Of a stretch of DNA of 64,000 bases, positions 1 to 13,300 are shown one piece after another (position 1 is the first letter of the stretch; every line of letters begins with the position of its first letter). The notes beneath the pieces are model-generated. The model saw only the letters and a list, made by a program, of their open reading frames with translations. It was not told the origin of the DNA and searched no databases. The DNA lies in NCBI GenBank assembly GCA_946894095.1, contig OX335642.1, positions 9,063,021 through 9,127,020 of the forward strand. The letters run 5' to 3'. This DNA comes from Incurvaria masculella (lineage: Eukaryota > Arthropoda > Insecta > Lepidoptera > Incurvariidae). The position numbers were made by a program, and so were the translations under genes.

Positions 1-177
1 CAGACCCTGGGAGCACCGGGATCCCTTGCAGAGGCCTGTGGTAATGTAAAGGGTATGCTGGACTTCTGGGACGAGCTGGGATGGCTTACATAGTCACCTT
101 TGTTACGCACAATGGCCTCTCTGTGAAGTAGGCTTAGCGCGGAAAACATTTTGCCCAACTAACTAACTAACTAACTA
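1..177 (+). mobile_element. 3' end of a non-LTR retrotransposon (fragment)
   Basis: From base 1 an open frame reads AEACGNVKGMLDFWDELGW and ends in TAG at about 109. About 50 bases of 3' UTR and a run of ACTA repeats (157-177) follow. An ORF end, a short UTR and a short-unit tandem tail is the usual structure of non-LTR retrotransposon 3' ends in Lepidoptera. The clade cannot be told from this piece. Confidence 0.5.
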
Positions 178-1304
178 TGTTCTCTCTCAGAGAGTTCTAT
201 TTTCGAAGTTTGTAAAAATGATTTTTCATTATAAGTGGCCAGTTCGATAAACTTTCTGTATGCCCCACATATTCCAACAACTGTTCTTAAAACGGTTCTG
301 AAATGTAAGGACTGGCAATTCTTAGGTATTCTTAGACTCAGATAATTTCAAATTTAATTTAATGTCAGGATGTTCACATCATGACGGATGCAAAATTTTT
401 CATAAAACTCTGCACAGGAAATTATTTGTGTATGAATGACGATATGCCTGTCAAATGGTAATAAAAATCTTTAAATGAAAATGTTATGTGCTTAAACAGG
501 GATTAGGAATAAATTTGGATCAACAAAATTGCCTTGTGGGATGCTGTTGTTATTAATTGCATTTGACAGGTTAGCAGTATGGATAAATTGTAATTGCGGT
601 AACTTAAAGCAACCTATTTTTGTTTAATCCTAGCTCAAGAATTACCCTAGTCAACTCAATCAAATAAAACCTTTTTTTCAAAAAAATGCTGAATCAAAGT
701 ACATTTTCTTCTGTTTGTTAATATGTCCACAAATTTGTGCATTCATATAGACACTTCTTGGCCGCTATTTTAGCATTAGACTGTTAACCTAATAAACAAA
801 TTAAAATTAAGGGATACCTTCGTTGTTCTGTTGTTCACCAACAGATACGCATACATTTCATACTGATACACACGCATAGATTTTTGAACGTTTTCATGGT
901 CCGAGTTTTTTCTTTCACCAGACATCCCTGAAAACTCCTAGGATTTAGGTGCCCTCCTGCTTCATACAATCGTAGTTCTATCATAACTTTTATCGACTGT
1001 AATACCTAAAATCTCGCCTCAAGAAAATCTATGCTCTGTCAGTGCAAGACATTCAAACATTATGATGCTTTAAAAAATCCCTTAGCTTTTTGTCCAAGTC
1101 ATACATTTTTGTATGTATACCTAGTCGATCTGAAGTAAAATTTTAGAAATCGAAACATGATTTAGCACTGTATACCGCTTCCACTCTCATACCGACTTAT
1201 AAGGTGCTTTCATTGGTGGTGTTGTAGATTTTATTCTCGAATAGTAACATAAATACAATTTCAATGGTGCACACTAATGACCTATGTTTGTCTCCCTTGC
1301 GCAG
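178..1304 (+). other. Spred intron, no recognisable feature
   Basis: AT-rich intronic sequence without an exon, RNA gene or repeat that I recognise. The intron continues upstream of the window. Confidence 0.6.
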
Positions 1305-1396
1305 ACAGCGACAGCAGCGGCGAGGACAGCGGCCCGCGCGCACACGCACCCTGCTACGAGTACTTCATCCGCGGCAAACGGATCACGGACCAGTCG
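1305..1396 (+). CDS. Spred: Spred exon a (EVH1, middle strands)
   Basis: The acceptor is ttgcgcag and the donor is GTGAGT. The exon enters with two bases of a split codon and ends in phase 0. It encodes an acidic Ser-rich loop followed by [15 protein letters not shown], an EVH1 strand region that continues directly into the next exon ([11 protein letters not shown]). Confidence 0.9.
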
Positions 1397-4300
1397 GTGA
1401 GTACCCATCCCTTAAGGTGCAAGTACAACTGTAAGTATGTCGTCTTCGATGAGTGATGGCTTGTATGTGTTTTTTTAGCCACATGTGTGGCTAATACCTA
1501 CCATACAACTACCGTTATGATATTAGCCCAATGCACTACATTCCCGAAGAAATTGGGTGCCATTACAAGACTTTCTCTTTATGAGTACAGCTACATTGAA
1601 CTGGATGGAAAACACGGACAATTTTTAATTGTGTTTATTTAGACTTTTACTGTTGTTACACATTATTATTAAAATGTTTTAAATTTTTAATTGCCTCTTT
1701 CACCATCTTTTCGTTCAATGGGATGGTACCAACCCGGGCGGCTTACACCCTACCACCTAGTAGGGGAAGGGGACCAACAGTGTTCTATGTGTTCAGAACC
1801 ATGAATCAGCTCGCATTCGTGACGAAATGCACTTATTCAACTCAGAAAGAGAAAGTAAGTGGTGCATGGGCGCAGATTTGAATTCATACCTCTGGTATGC
1901 ATGGCAAGTCCCCGCGCTGTGCCAACTGTTTGACTGAGTCATTTCCGCATACTAGTGTGTTGTGCCATATGAATGGGCATACAACAAGAAATAAGAGCGA
2001 AAATTCGCCGAGATTTTCGCTTAAAGCGTATAAAATATTTTGACGATTGCGAAGTTGCGAAAATACGACTGTTTGTTCGAGCTGAAACGGTTCCATTCTG
2101 TCTTGGGGGCGTATCCATGGTAATAATTCAACAGGTGAAGAGCAGGTGAATAGGCAAAAGAGTGATTCACTAAAGTGGAGCAAGGATTTGAACCCATAAC
2201 CTCTCGCATGAAAGGCAAGTCTTCTAGCCCCTACACTACGAGTTGTTGAACGGGAGTTGCTGTCATTGCAGGAGTAAGAAATTTTCAAGATGGCACCTTT
2301 GAACCCTAACGAATGATTTCCAATAAATTTTCCAGGTCATACTCTCGTGCACGATAAAGAAGGACTTCCAGTACAACAAGGTGATGCCGACATTCCACCA
2401 CTGGGTGACGGACGAGAAGCGCTTCGGGCTCACGTTCCAGACGGCGGCCGACGCGCGCGCCTTCGACAAGGGCGTGCGGACCGCCATCCAGGAACTGCTA
2501 GACGGTATTTTGGCTTCTATTTGTATAGTATTACGGCTCGTTTTAGAATATGCAAACTCTTGTGGTGAAAGATGTATGCCCAATTTTATCCCTACATTTT
2601 TGTATCGTTATTTAACATATCTCGTAACTTCCTCCTTTATAGGAGGTGTAATAAGTGATCATTTGAAATAAATCTCTAATTCTTTACTCTTCTTGTGATC
2701 TTTGAACTAATTTATCTAATGTGTTTGTTTTTTGCGTCCCTACCGTATACTGGATTCTTACATGGTGAGTTGTTTCTCAAAAAACTTAATTGAATAATTG
2801 TTTCCAATATGTAAATCCATTCCATTTTCAGTATGATAATCTTGCCATTGCAACTAATTTTTTCGGGAATTCGGTTCGTTGGGCTAATATCACGACCGTG
2901 GGTATAAGCCATGCTTGTCCAGTTACATAAAAAAAATAAAAAGTCCCACATTTTTCACAAGTTCAAGCTTCAGTACATATTGATATGAAACATGTGAAAA
3001 TTACTTAGAAAAAACGTTTGCTATTTCTCTAACCATTCTCTGCTGTTAGCGAGTGAGAGATTGGCAGGTGTCTCAGAGTCAAATTGTGTGTAACACAGAT
3101 TATGTCGCCACAGAATACCAAATAAAAAATAGTGTTGGCCAAGTCACGTTCAATATTGAAAACATTTCTTCATTAATCTTTCATCTTCATAAAATGTTGT
3201 GGACATCTCTGTTTTATTCATACTAATATTATATATGCGAAAGTAACTCTGTCTGTGTGTTACGTTTTTACGCCTAAACCACTGAAACAATTTTGATGAA
3301 ATTTGGTAAAGATATAATCTGGACCTTGGGAAAGAACATAGGCTACATTTTGAGGCGAAAATTAAACTCAAATAGGGTGAAATGGGGAATTACCATTTGT
3401 ATGGGGAACTCATATAACATCCAGAAAATAATGCAGCCCGACATCAGTCCAAAATGACATATAGACGAGCGGAGTTGGGTACCTCAACTAGTAGGTCATC
3501 AGTCTTTCGAGTGTTTCAGACATTCAAGATGGCTACTGGGTTAATAATAACCCTATGTTTTCATATTTTCAGGTCTGGGTGGGGCGTGGCCATCGCTTCA
3601 TGCTTACAAACAAAACAACCCAGAGCCGTGCGACGACGACACAACGCGGATATTTGAGGTTAGTTGAGGTGACATGGACATGTCACAGGTTAAAACTGTT
3701 TTGTGGTCAATTTTCGGTTTTTCAGTTACGTCGTAACTAGTGATATGTTGATCTTGCTTTACTTTTTCAAAAAAGGAGTCCATTTTATCCGAAACAGGGC
3801 GACTAGAGCGAGAGGTGCATCTTGGAAATCAAAATTCCCGATTGAAAACGCTTAAACCAACTTTGTGCTACTCTTACTGACACTGCATTAGGTCCATAAA
3901 AGTTTTTCCTTCTCTTCATGTTTTCAGGGTCCTTTGTAATAACATTTTAAAATTTATCGAATTTCTTCATTAAATTCACTCACTTTGACAGAAATAAAAA
4001 ATAGTGGGAAACAACATTTTACTAATTGGTTTCTTTTATCGTATTGTTGTATTGTTTATTCATCATCCATAGACAGTACACTGCACTCGGATTTGTCATA
4101 TTTTAACATTGGCCAGTTCGGCAAAAAAAATCACAGCAAAGAAGAACTGGAATGAAACTCCACTGTTTTTTTTATTTCAACGTCCACTTAGTCTAAATTC
4201 ACACAAGTGTTGGTCAATTATTTTAACAAAATTAACAAGACTTTACAAAAAAATACAATTCATGCCGTATGCAACAGTTCATGACAAATATTATACCAAG

Positions 4301-7300
4301 TAACATGTTGCGAATTGGAGCAGGCCAGTCCCCACAAACAGCACCCGTTCAACGCTTTATTATTTACATGTTACCTTTTCAATGTCATCAAAACTAGTCA
4401 GATATAAATAGTAGAGCCAAAGAATGTTTATTACAAGTTTATGCATACTATATGCGAAAATACTTTTTCCCCGACCTATTATTTAATTACCCTATATTTT
4501 TTTATCTTGCCGAGGTTTTTGTCATGTGGTGTTCTATGGGAAAGATATAATTAGACTTGGAATCTAAGAAGACGATATGAGGCTTCTTGCACCAAATTGT
4601 TCTATTTGTTTTATTGTGAGCAGATCGTAGCCTAGTGGCGCGTGGACTTGCCTTGCATACCAGAGACCAGTGTTCAAATCTACCGCCATGATGTTGTATG
4701 TGTAATTCTGAATAATGTTGAACATTGCAGAGTCTCATCCTTCCATCGGAATCGCGTTCCAGCTCTGAAAACTCGACGGCATCGCGCACGCAAAAGAAGC
4801 AAGGTCAGTGTTCAAGGTCACACATCATCCCGCACATGCTTTCATCTTTATTCATCATTGTCCTCATACATGATGCATGATCAGAAATTCTATAGACCAT
4901 AATATATAAACACTAGTATGTTTTATCCAATGCCATTATCAAGGTGGATCTCACTTTGTTTTGCTGGTCATTTTCAATTATTTATTGAAAAATACCCGTG
5001 TTATGTACGGAAGGAAGGAAGGAATGTGTTGAAAATTTATGTCATGTCACACAGGACTTGTGAGAGGTCTGGGTTCAAATCCTTGCCCCGGTTATGCACC
5101 ACTCTCTTTCTCTTTCTGAGTTGGATAAGTGCATTTCATTACGAATGCTAGCTGTTCCGTGGTTCGGAACCCATGAAAAATTGTCCGTATTTTCCATCCA
5201 GTTCAATGTAGCCGAGCTCTTTAAGGGAAAGTCCTGGCATGGCACCTAATTCCTTCGGGAATGTGGTGTATTGGACTTATATAACGGTAGTTGTGTGGTA
5301 TTAGCCCTCAATAAATAATCATAAAAAAATGACAATTTTTTAATGAGTTTTTGAATATTATTAATGAAACTACATAGTGAGATTCCATTTTTAGGGTTCC
5401 GTACCCAAAGGGTGAAAACGTAACCCTATTACTAAGCCTCCGCTGTCCGTCCGTCTGTCCGTCCGTCGGTCGGTCCGTCTGTCACAGGGCTGTATCTTGT
5501 GAACCGTAATAGGTAGGTAGCTGAAATTTTCACGGAGTGTGTATTTATTTTGCCTCTATAAAAACAAATAGGTAAAATTAAAAAATAATAAAAATTAAAG
5601 GGGCGGCCCCATAAACGTGATTTTTTTTGTGTTAAATCTTTTACGATGGTACGGAACCCTTCGTGAGTCCGACTCGCGCCTGGCCGATTTTTAATTAATG
5701 AGGTCTGTGGCACTAAATAACAAATACAAGTGGTCCACTGCTTTTATAAGAATTTACAGTCGGCATTCCAAAAATTAGATCCTCTAGACTCTAGATCCTT
5801 TAGGGTTAGTAAAGAATGGAATGAACTCCCTTCCGAGGTCTGGCATGACACATAGGTCATGGTCTGAATCATCGTTACCAAAAGCGCGTTCACAACTGTT
5901 GCGATTCGTGCTGTCAGTCCTCAAAATGGCGTCCCGTGAACGGTATGATGTCATCGTAATATCACACCATGGCGTTTACAGTAATCACGTTTTGGAGGTA
6001 GGGCACCGTGTGTGCCGTTTTTGATTTTGACGATTTTGACGTTTCTGTAGCATTATCTATAGTATTTTGACCGTGTTTTTTCACAAACCGTTGAATGTAT
6101 CTCACGAGACAATCCAAGTTAAGCTTAGAGGAAATGGATTAGATTCAAATTTGTGTTGAACTACTACAACTAATGTCATTTGTTCCATGTTTGTTGTTTT
6201 GTTTCCGTAAGCGCACACGCAAACATTCCGAATTGTTTGTGATGCATACAGATGTGATTACACTAATTCGGCTCACTTTTATACACTTTAAGCACTGTTA
6301 TCGTTTACAGTTCAAAATGGACCACAGTGCTATTGGACTCCCCCTTTATTTGAGCACAAGTACTCCTTGGTCCGAATTGGGTTGACTGCGATCATGAATA
6401 TATTTATGAAAACCCCTGTTCCGAGAAGCGATTGTGAGCTAACGTAACCTCAAACCATTGTCTGAACTGCCGAAATAAGTGTTTTTAACAAAACAGATCA
6501 TTTGATGTTCAACAATGAATAATTTGCAAGCGGATATCTGTTTACTAACATTATGTGACAATGAGTAATCTGTTGAGAGACATACAATTTGGCAAACAGG
6601 AGATCGAAAATGGACAGCACCCATTTTTGCAGTTTTGCACACAGTTACGTCGTTACTGTAACCTAAGGGGCGACCGAAAGCGGTGACGCGTTTGTTTTAT
6701 ATACTGTATCCTGTGTGTAAAAATAAAATTTGCCGTGCGACCTATCGCTGCCGCTGACAGTGCTCATGGTTTCACCCTGAGCACTGTGAGCACTTGAATG
6801 ATGAATCTTGCATTTCTGATCTCTGTCAGCTCAATTCGGACCAATTGTATCCACGCTGTCAGCATTTGAGCATCCTTGCTTTGCTCGCCTTACTTTCGGT
6901 GGAACCTTAGTCTTACTTTGAACTGAACAAAAATACGGTCAATTTTTTTTCATTGCTGTAACTGGGTCTAGGACCTGTATCATATTTGGAAGTACTTATA
7001 CAAATGTAGATTTGAAATAATTTATTGATTGGTTTTGTTGATCTGTTGAATGTAAACAAGTTGGCATTATTGCTTTGTTTCTAATTTATTGTGAATGGAA
7101 TATTCTACGAAAATATAATTAACTAATAGCTTTTCATTGACTCAACAAAACAAGTATTTCTTTGACTGGTTTTTATTTGGCGAGATTACTTTAATACCAC
7201 TAGACCTGGGTGCGTCTCAATCGTTCGATCAATTAATATTTTCTCATATAATTGATCCGTCTGTGTCAAATATAAAAGTGAAATATGGGAAAACTACTCT

Positions 7301-10300
7301 ATACTGACAGTAAGTTTAAATATATGTAGGCTGATCAAACAATATACAGTATATTAGATTTTAGAATTTAAATATGACATTGTTTTGTTTGGCCATTTTT
7401 ATGCATAATAAACGAACTAGTGAGACGTGTTTTTTTTATTATTGGAAATAAACAAAAAATATTCTAGAGTGAAAATTACAAGTTTGTGTTAAAAAAAAAT
7501 TAATGCAGTGCTGTGGTTGGAATTTCACAGACCGCTAATGGAGAGTCTGCTATGAAAAAAGAGCCATTTACAATGAAAGAAAGAAAGAAAATTCGTTTAT
7601 TTGTCTCTTTTTTTGCATTAAACTTAAGTACATAGTAACAATGAAAAGTAAATAACAGTAGACAAAATGGACCCATCGCAGCATATGCTATAGATAATGT
7701 GTCTATAGCGCTGATATTATTATGGTGGGCCCGGGTGGTGATATGAGTAACCAGGGAAAGGACACATAGTAATGAACAAATAAAAAAATACGAAAAAAAA
7801 TAATTGACAGGTGTTCTACATTTAACACTTCATAATATAACTACAAGAAAAATAGTACTAATTGAGAAACAGATCTTATTGTTACACAAAAAAACACATA
7901 AAAATAAAAGTAAAAGTAACGCTACATATATATAAAAAAACACGTCTCTAAATCTAGACAAAGTAGATAACTAAACATTTACATAAAATAGACCGTCTCA
8001 ATTTATGCACGCATAAAATTCTATATGCAAGGACCGGATCCATACGATTGCTATAGACAAACAGGCATAGGTGGCTAAGAACATCGACTATTGTTGACAT
8101 CTACAAAATCGAAGAAATGGTGCTTTCCAAACGTCTAATTTTTTAAAAGTTCTTATGTTCTTTTAAACTCTGTTCTATTGTGCTTTGTGCTAAACGACTT
8201 TAAATAAATAAAACATTATTATTATTATTATTATAATTACTATTTCTGTCTGATGCGGATCTTTTGAATCAATTATTATCAGCGTTTTGGGCATGTCTCG
8301 AATGGCCGCAAAATTCTTGCAATAATTTGTTTAATCTTCAACAAAAGTAGTATCTAAATGATATGAGCAGGCGAATGTTGAATATAGCTGCAATAGGTCA
8401 AAACCAGTGATGAATCATGGTGTTTATGGATATGACGTTAAAACAAAAATGCAATCGATCGAATCCGCGGATCTATCAGTTTGTTACGTAACTTAGTGTA
8501 GTTTGATTACCAAAAGTTTAAATCAGGTCAGTTTGGTTTCAGGCATCCATGTCCAGTTACATAAAAAAATATAGTTTATTTTCTTTGGACAGAGCCACCT
8601 CTGGCCAACAAGGAGCTGCTGATGAAGCAGAAGATCTCCGGCTCCAGCAGCGAGGAACCCGAGAAGACTCTGTACATGGACCACATTGATGCTGACTACT
8701 CCTACGTTCAACTCTCTGCGGTGAGTGGTACTCGCTCTATTGGAAGGCGGGAGAACCAGGGAACTGTCAGTTGGATGTATTCCGCCCCTTGAAGAGTTTA
8801 AAGCCGCGCAGGTAGTTCGTAAAGGCTTGAGGTTAGATTAAATTTAATACATCATACGACTGCATTTATTAACTTTTGTTCAGAAGGGAGTTAACACCAG
8901 ACTCCCAAACGGCACAGCTTAAAATAGTCCGCTCGGTTGATTTATATGAACTATGCGGGCAAAATAACGTGATTCCGTACTCTCGCCCCAATTAAATGGG
9001 CTCTTAAGTTATGAGTAATGGGTCATAAGTTGGTTTATCTGAGGCTGTGATAAATAGTCTTAACAGAAACTAAGACTAACGTAAAGTTGTACTTTGTGAC
9101 GACACTTTGACTGAGGCTGAGATAAATAGTCGAAACAGAAACTAAGACTTACGAAAAACGACACATTTTGTATGGACGAAATCTCAAAGTAATGCAAATT
9201 GACATCACAACGTACTACTTTTCGTTAGCCTTAGTTTTTGTTACGACTATTTTTCTCAGCCTTAATGTCAAACTAATGCAAAGTGACGTCACAAAGTACT
9301 ACTTCTCTTTAGTCTTAGTTTATAATATAAGTTTGGGTGTGTGCAGGTCCACGACTACACGTACCCTCAGCTGGGAGCGGGCGGAGACAGTGTAGCCGGC
9401 AAGCCGCCTCTCGCCAAGCGGGATTCCGGTGAGTACCTTTTTTAGGGTCCTGTCGTAAAAGCTATCTTATAAAAGGAAATTAATGGTCTGGCTCTGGGGC
9501 GGAACCGGCGTAAGCTGTGAGAAAATGTGCGAGGGAATTCGATCAAGTCTGCACCAATCGGAAGTGAATGCCAAATATTCTACCCAGTGAGAGCGCAGGA
9601 GGTTTGACATAAACGCTTTTGATTGGTTCAGAATTGATCGAATTTTATTATTGATCGGTGCCTGTCCATCACACTCATTTGGTCCAAATTACCAACATAG
9701 GTACACTTATGTATATATGTAGTTGTGCACCAATTAATTACTTTTGATTGTCTAAGATTGGCTTACCACAGTTATTTTCCACGGTCCTTCTGGCCGACGT
9801 TTCGAACTGTCCCGTGCAGCTCATTTTCAAGGCGAGTGCGTGCTTGCGGCTGGGCGCACGTTTGACAGACCACTGTCTGTCACACGCGAGCGGCTGCGAA
9901 GATTGTATGAGTGGCTGTGGGTAGGCAGAAAACTTGTTGCGGCTGCGTTCTGTGCTCCCATCAATGTGCAGAATGAGCTGACGACATCTTCCTGCGAATG
10001 CTTGTGTGGGGAGTCGGACTTGCTACATCTCAGAGGAGCCAGAACCGGATTCCAAACTGCTGACAATTTGTACGAGTCTCCTCTATTAAAATTGGCGTGC
10101 TTCGAAATCTCGATGGACTCACGGATAATCCTTGGGAAGAATCGTTTTTCGGTGGACAAAATCTTCACCTGATCGAATCTTATCCAGTGGTGTATTCCGG
10201 AGTCGGCGTGCTCGGCAATCGCAGATTTATTTTTGTCCATTTTCTTAAGGGCACGTACATGTTCAGAAATCCGTTCCATAACGCTGCGCTTGGTTTGGCC

Positions 10301-13300
10301 TATGTAGGATTTTCCACAGCTACAGGGAATCTGGTAGACACCCGGCGACTGTAACGGGTTTAGGGCGTCCTTCACGGAGCAAAGTAGATGTGACACCTTG
10401 GTTTGGGGTTGGAATTAGGGAATGCAATCCCGATCCCGCGGGATCCCGATCTCGCGAGATCTCGTGTAATTTTTCGGGATCAATCCCGACGCATCATATG
10501 ACGAGATCCCGTTCGAGATTGACGGGATTGGGCGGCAGTGGTCAGCGACGCTACACACGTCCTCTTGGGGCGCAAGCGGCGCGGCGCGCTGACTGACGGC
10601 CGCGAGTGGCAGGAACGCCAAACAGCGTTAGAAAACTATTCCGACTATTTCCGAATATTAGACAAGTGACGAGTGGGACAGATAATATAGAACTGTGTCG
10701 AGTAAGTGAGAAAGAAGTATATGCGCGCGGAGAGGCAGTCATTTGTTTGTTTATGTTCGTCGTATTAGTTGTGCAGTTGTAGTGATTATTTTTTCATTTT
10801 CAAAATCACTCGTAGGTAACTACTCCCTTGAAATATGCTTATTGTTTTTATTACCTAAATTACCTATGTTAATTTCCTTCAAACCTGATAATTATTTAGT
10901 TGGTAAGATTAAAGAATAAAGGTTTTTATTTTCTTTCGAGTAATATGTTATTTTAGTTAACCTCACTATCACAAACAAGCAGTTAATAGCTTTTTCAGTC
11001 ATCCGAATTTAATTTTTTTTTTAAACTAGACGGGATCCCGAAAATTCCGAATCGAAATTCTCGAATTTGCAATCTCGAGTCGGGATTGCATTCCCTAGTT
11101 GGAATATAGTTTTTATACTAAATCTGCTCAACAACCTCCCAATTTTATCAGTGACTCCCTTTATGTATGGAAGGTACGCCTTTTGCCGCTCAGCACCTTG
11201 TCTGCGTGTGAACTTTTTAATTGTGTAGCTGGTAGACTTTCCTTTATATCCATTAGCGGCCAAAACTCTTGTCACCAATGCTCTTTCTTGGGCCTTGCTG
11301 GTATTATCACATAAGCGGTCTGCACGCAACCATAGCGACCTAACGACTGAATTTAGTTGGGCCGGATGATGGTGTGACGTGGCGTGCAGATACCTGTTCG
11401 TATGTGTTGGTTTGCGGTACACTTGATGTCCCAATGAGCCATCCGGCCGGCGTGATACCAAAACGTCCAAAAATGCCAGACCATTGTCATTTTCGATCTC
11501 AAGAGTGAAGGTGATTCTTGGATGACATGCATTAATATGATCTAGAAATTTATGTAGTTTGGCGCGGCCATGCGTCCAGATAGCAACAACATCATCGACG
11601 TAGCGGAGCCAGATTATAGGGATTTTTGAAGCCGTGGAAAGTATTTGGTCTTTGAAGAACTCCATGAATAGGTTTGCCACTACTGGAGCGACTGGAGAGC
11701 CCATAGCAACACCATCTGTTTGCACGTAGTAGTCAAAATGTAAATTCTTTTGAGAAAGAGCTAGATTTCTGAAGTGCTAATTTTGTATCAAATTGCAAAA
11801 TAATCATGAGACGAGGGTGAATTTCTTCCACTTGCAGCAGTGTCAGAACCACGTGAACACGTTCACGCTTGACCGTTTTTTTAATGTGACTGGACATGGA
11901 TGGCTAATACCACACCCGCTATCATGATCTAGGAACTAGGAACATGATGGGAACTAGGCGCCATGCCAGGAACTTTTATATTGCACAGCTATATTGAACT
12001 GAATGGAAAACATGGACAATTTTCATTACCGCTTCGACCTACGTTCATTCAATTCAATGAAATGGTACACATTGCAGTAAATAAGGAAGAGGACCTACAA
12101 TTTAACGTGGAATTTGAGGTGTTAATGAAGAATCATTTAGTCGTCTCTTACGACATGCAAGAAAAGAAATACAATGGGCCCGATTGTATTATTAGGTGCC
12201 GGAACCCACACGCCTGGTGAATTATGTTCATGTTTTCCCCCTGTACAGTTGACCGCACCCTAACGTTTGCCTGCAGGGTCTATAAAGAAGGTCAGCACGA
12301 CGGTGTTCAACCCGGAAGCGCCGCCGCCGTTGCCCGACAAGAAGGATCTCAAGCCGTCCAAACCTGAACCCTTCCAGTGTAGGGTCAAGTGCAGGTACGT
12401 GGCAGTTGCTTTTTCCACCCATTGATGGTGCTGTACAAAATGGTGCCTCAGTAACTCTCGAGAGTGATTATTTCAGGCCTAGAATAACAAACGGCGTAAG
12501 ACCTTAATTCCTTAAGACCTTAGAAGTTATTTCAGAATACAAGTGCATACGATCAGAGAACTACAGATAAACACGCTTAAGGTGGCCCAACCCGGCGGGC
12601 CCAACTCATTCGCGGGCACGGTACAAAACCGTGCTGTTGCGCTCTGGGACCTTCTCTGTTTCAAAGAATAAGACAGGCTCCGTGATGAGGAAGATGCAAC
12701 ATGTCCACAAAAAAGACAATGTGCATAATGTATGATTTGGTAAGATTTACGAAAAATTTAATTTCAAAACGACTTATAGCTAAAAGTAAACCACGACCGC
12801 CGTAGTCAAAAATCTAACAAAAACCAAATATATCATAAATCTTGATTAAATAAGCTATGTCTGATGACTAATCTTTTTACGATGTTCTTACTTTATCATT
12901 GCGTAATCCACCTCCAAAGTTATTGTATAAAACGCGCGAAAAAATCGAACTTTCGGACCTTATAACTTAGAAACCAAACACAATTTTACAATGCCGATGG
13001 TCATCAGACATCTAGTTCGATCAAATAAAGCTATTTTGAGCAAAATTTTAGATCTCTGACAAGAAATATGGGCGTGATCTTCTTTCCCCTTTTGTATGGA
13101 GAGATGAGCGGGATGAGCCACCTTAAACACTTAAACACGGTGCACATGCTCTCAACCGTGCGCGCTTTGTATGATCTGAGTGCGGTCTAGAGTCTCGTCC
13201 CTTATGTTAAAATAACATTCACGGGAGTGAAAATAAGCAATTCGGATCGCATACATTGCTGCAATCTTGCAATATACGCATTTCGGAATGCAGTGCTAGG

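Larger units (their letters stand above)
9755..11790 (-). mobile_element. Penelope-like retroelement (RT plus GIY-YIG endonuclease), 5'-truncated
   Basis: On the minus strand, 11790-11098 encodes reverse transcriptase with [19 protein letters not shown] and the catalytic YVDD. 10407-9827 encodes a GIY-YIG endonuclease ([20 protein letters not shown], then AIAEH), ending at a stop at 9827. RT followed by GIY-YIG is diagnostic of endonuclease-bearing Penelope-like elements. The frame is split by a hAT MITE (10416-11097). Removing it together with one target duplication restores one continuous frame across SIKTIFQ and PQTKVSH. A stop upstream of residue HFRNLALSQ, near 11785, and loss of upstream RT motifs show the copy is truncated. 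Confidence 0.9.

Noticed and set aside
4618..4690. Possible tRNA gene
   Set aside because: Only SINE-head similarity; no acceptor stem pairing and the head is followed by SINE remnants elsewhere.
9840..10354. Plus-strand frames across the Penelope endonuclease
   Set aside because: Antisense shadows of the GIY-YIG coding sequence.
10415..10742. Open frames near 10415-10742
   Set aside because: They lie inside the hAT MITE, which has no transposase motifs.
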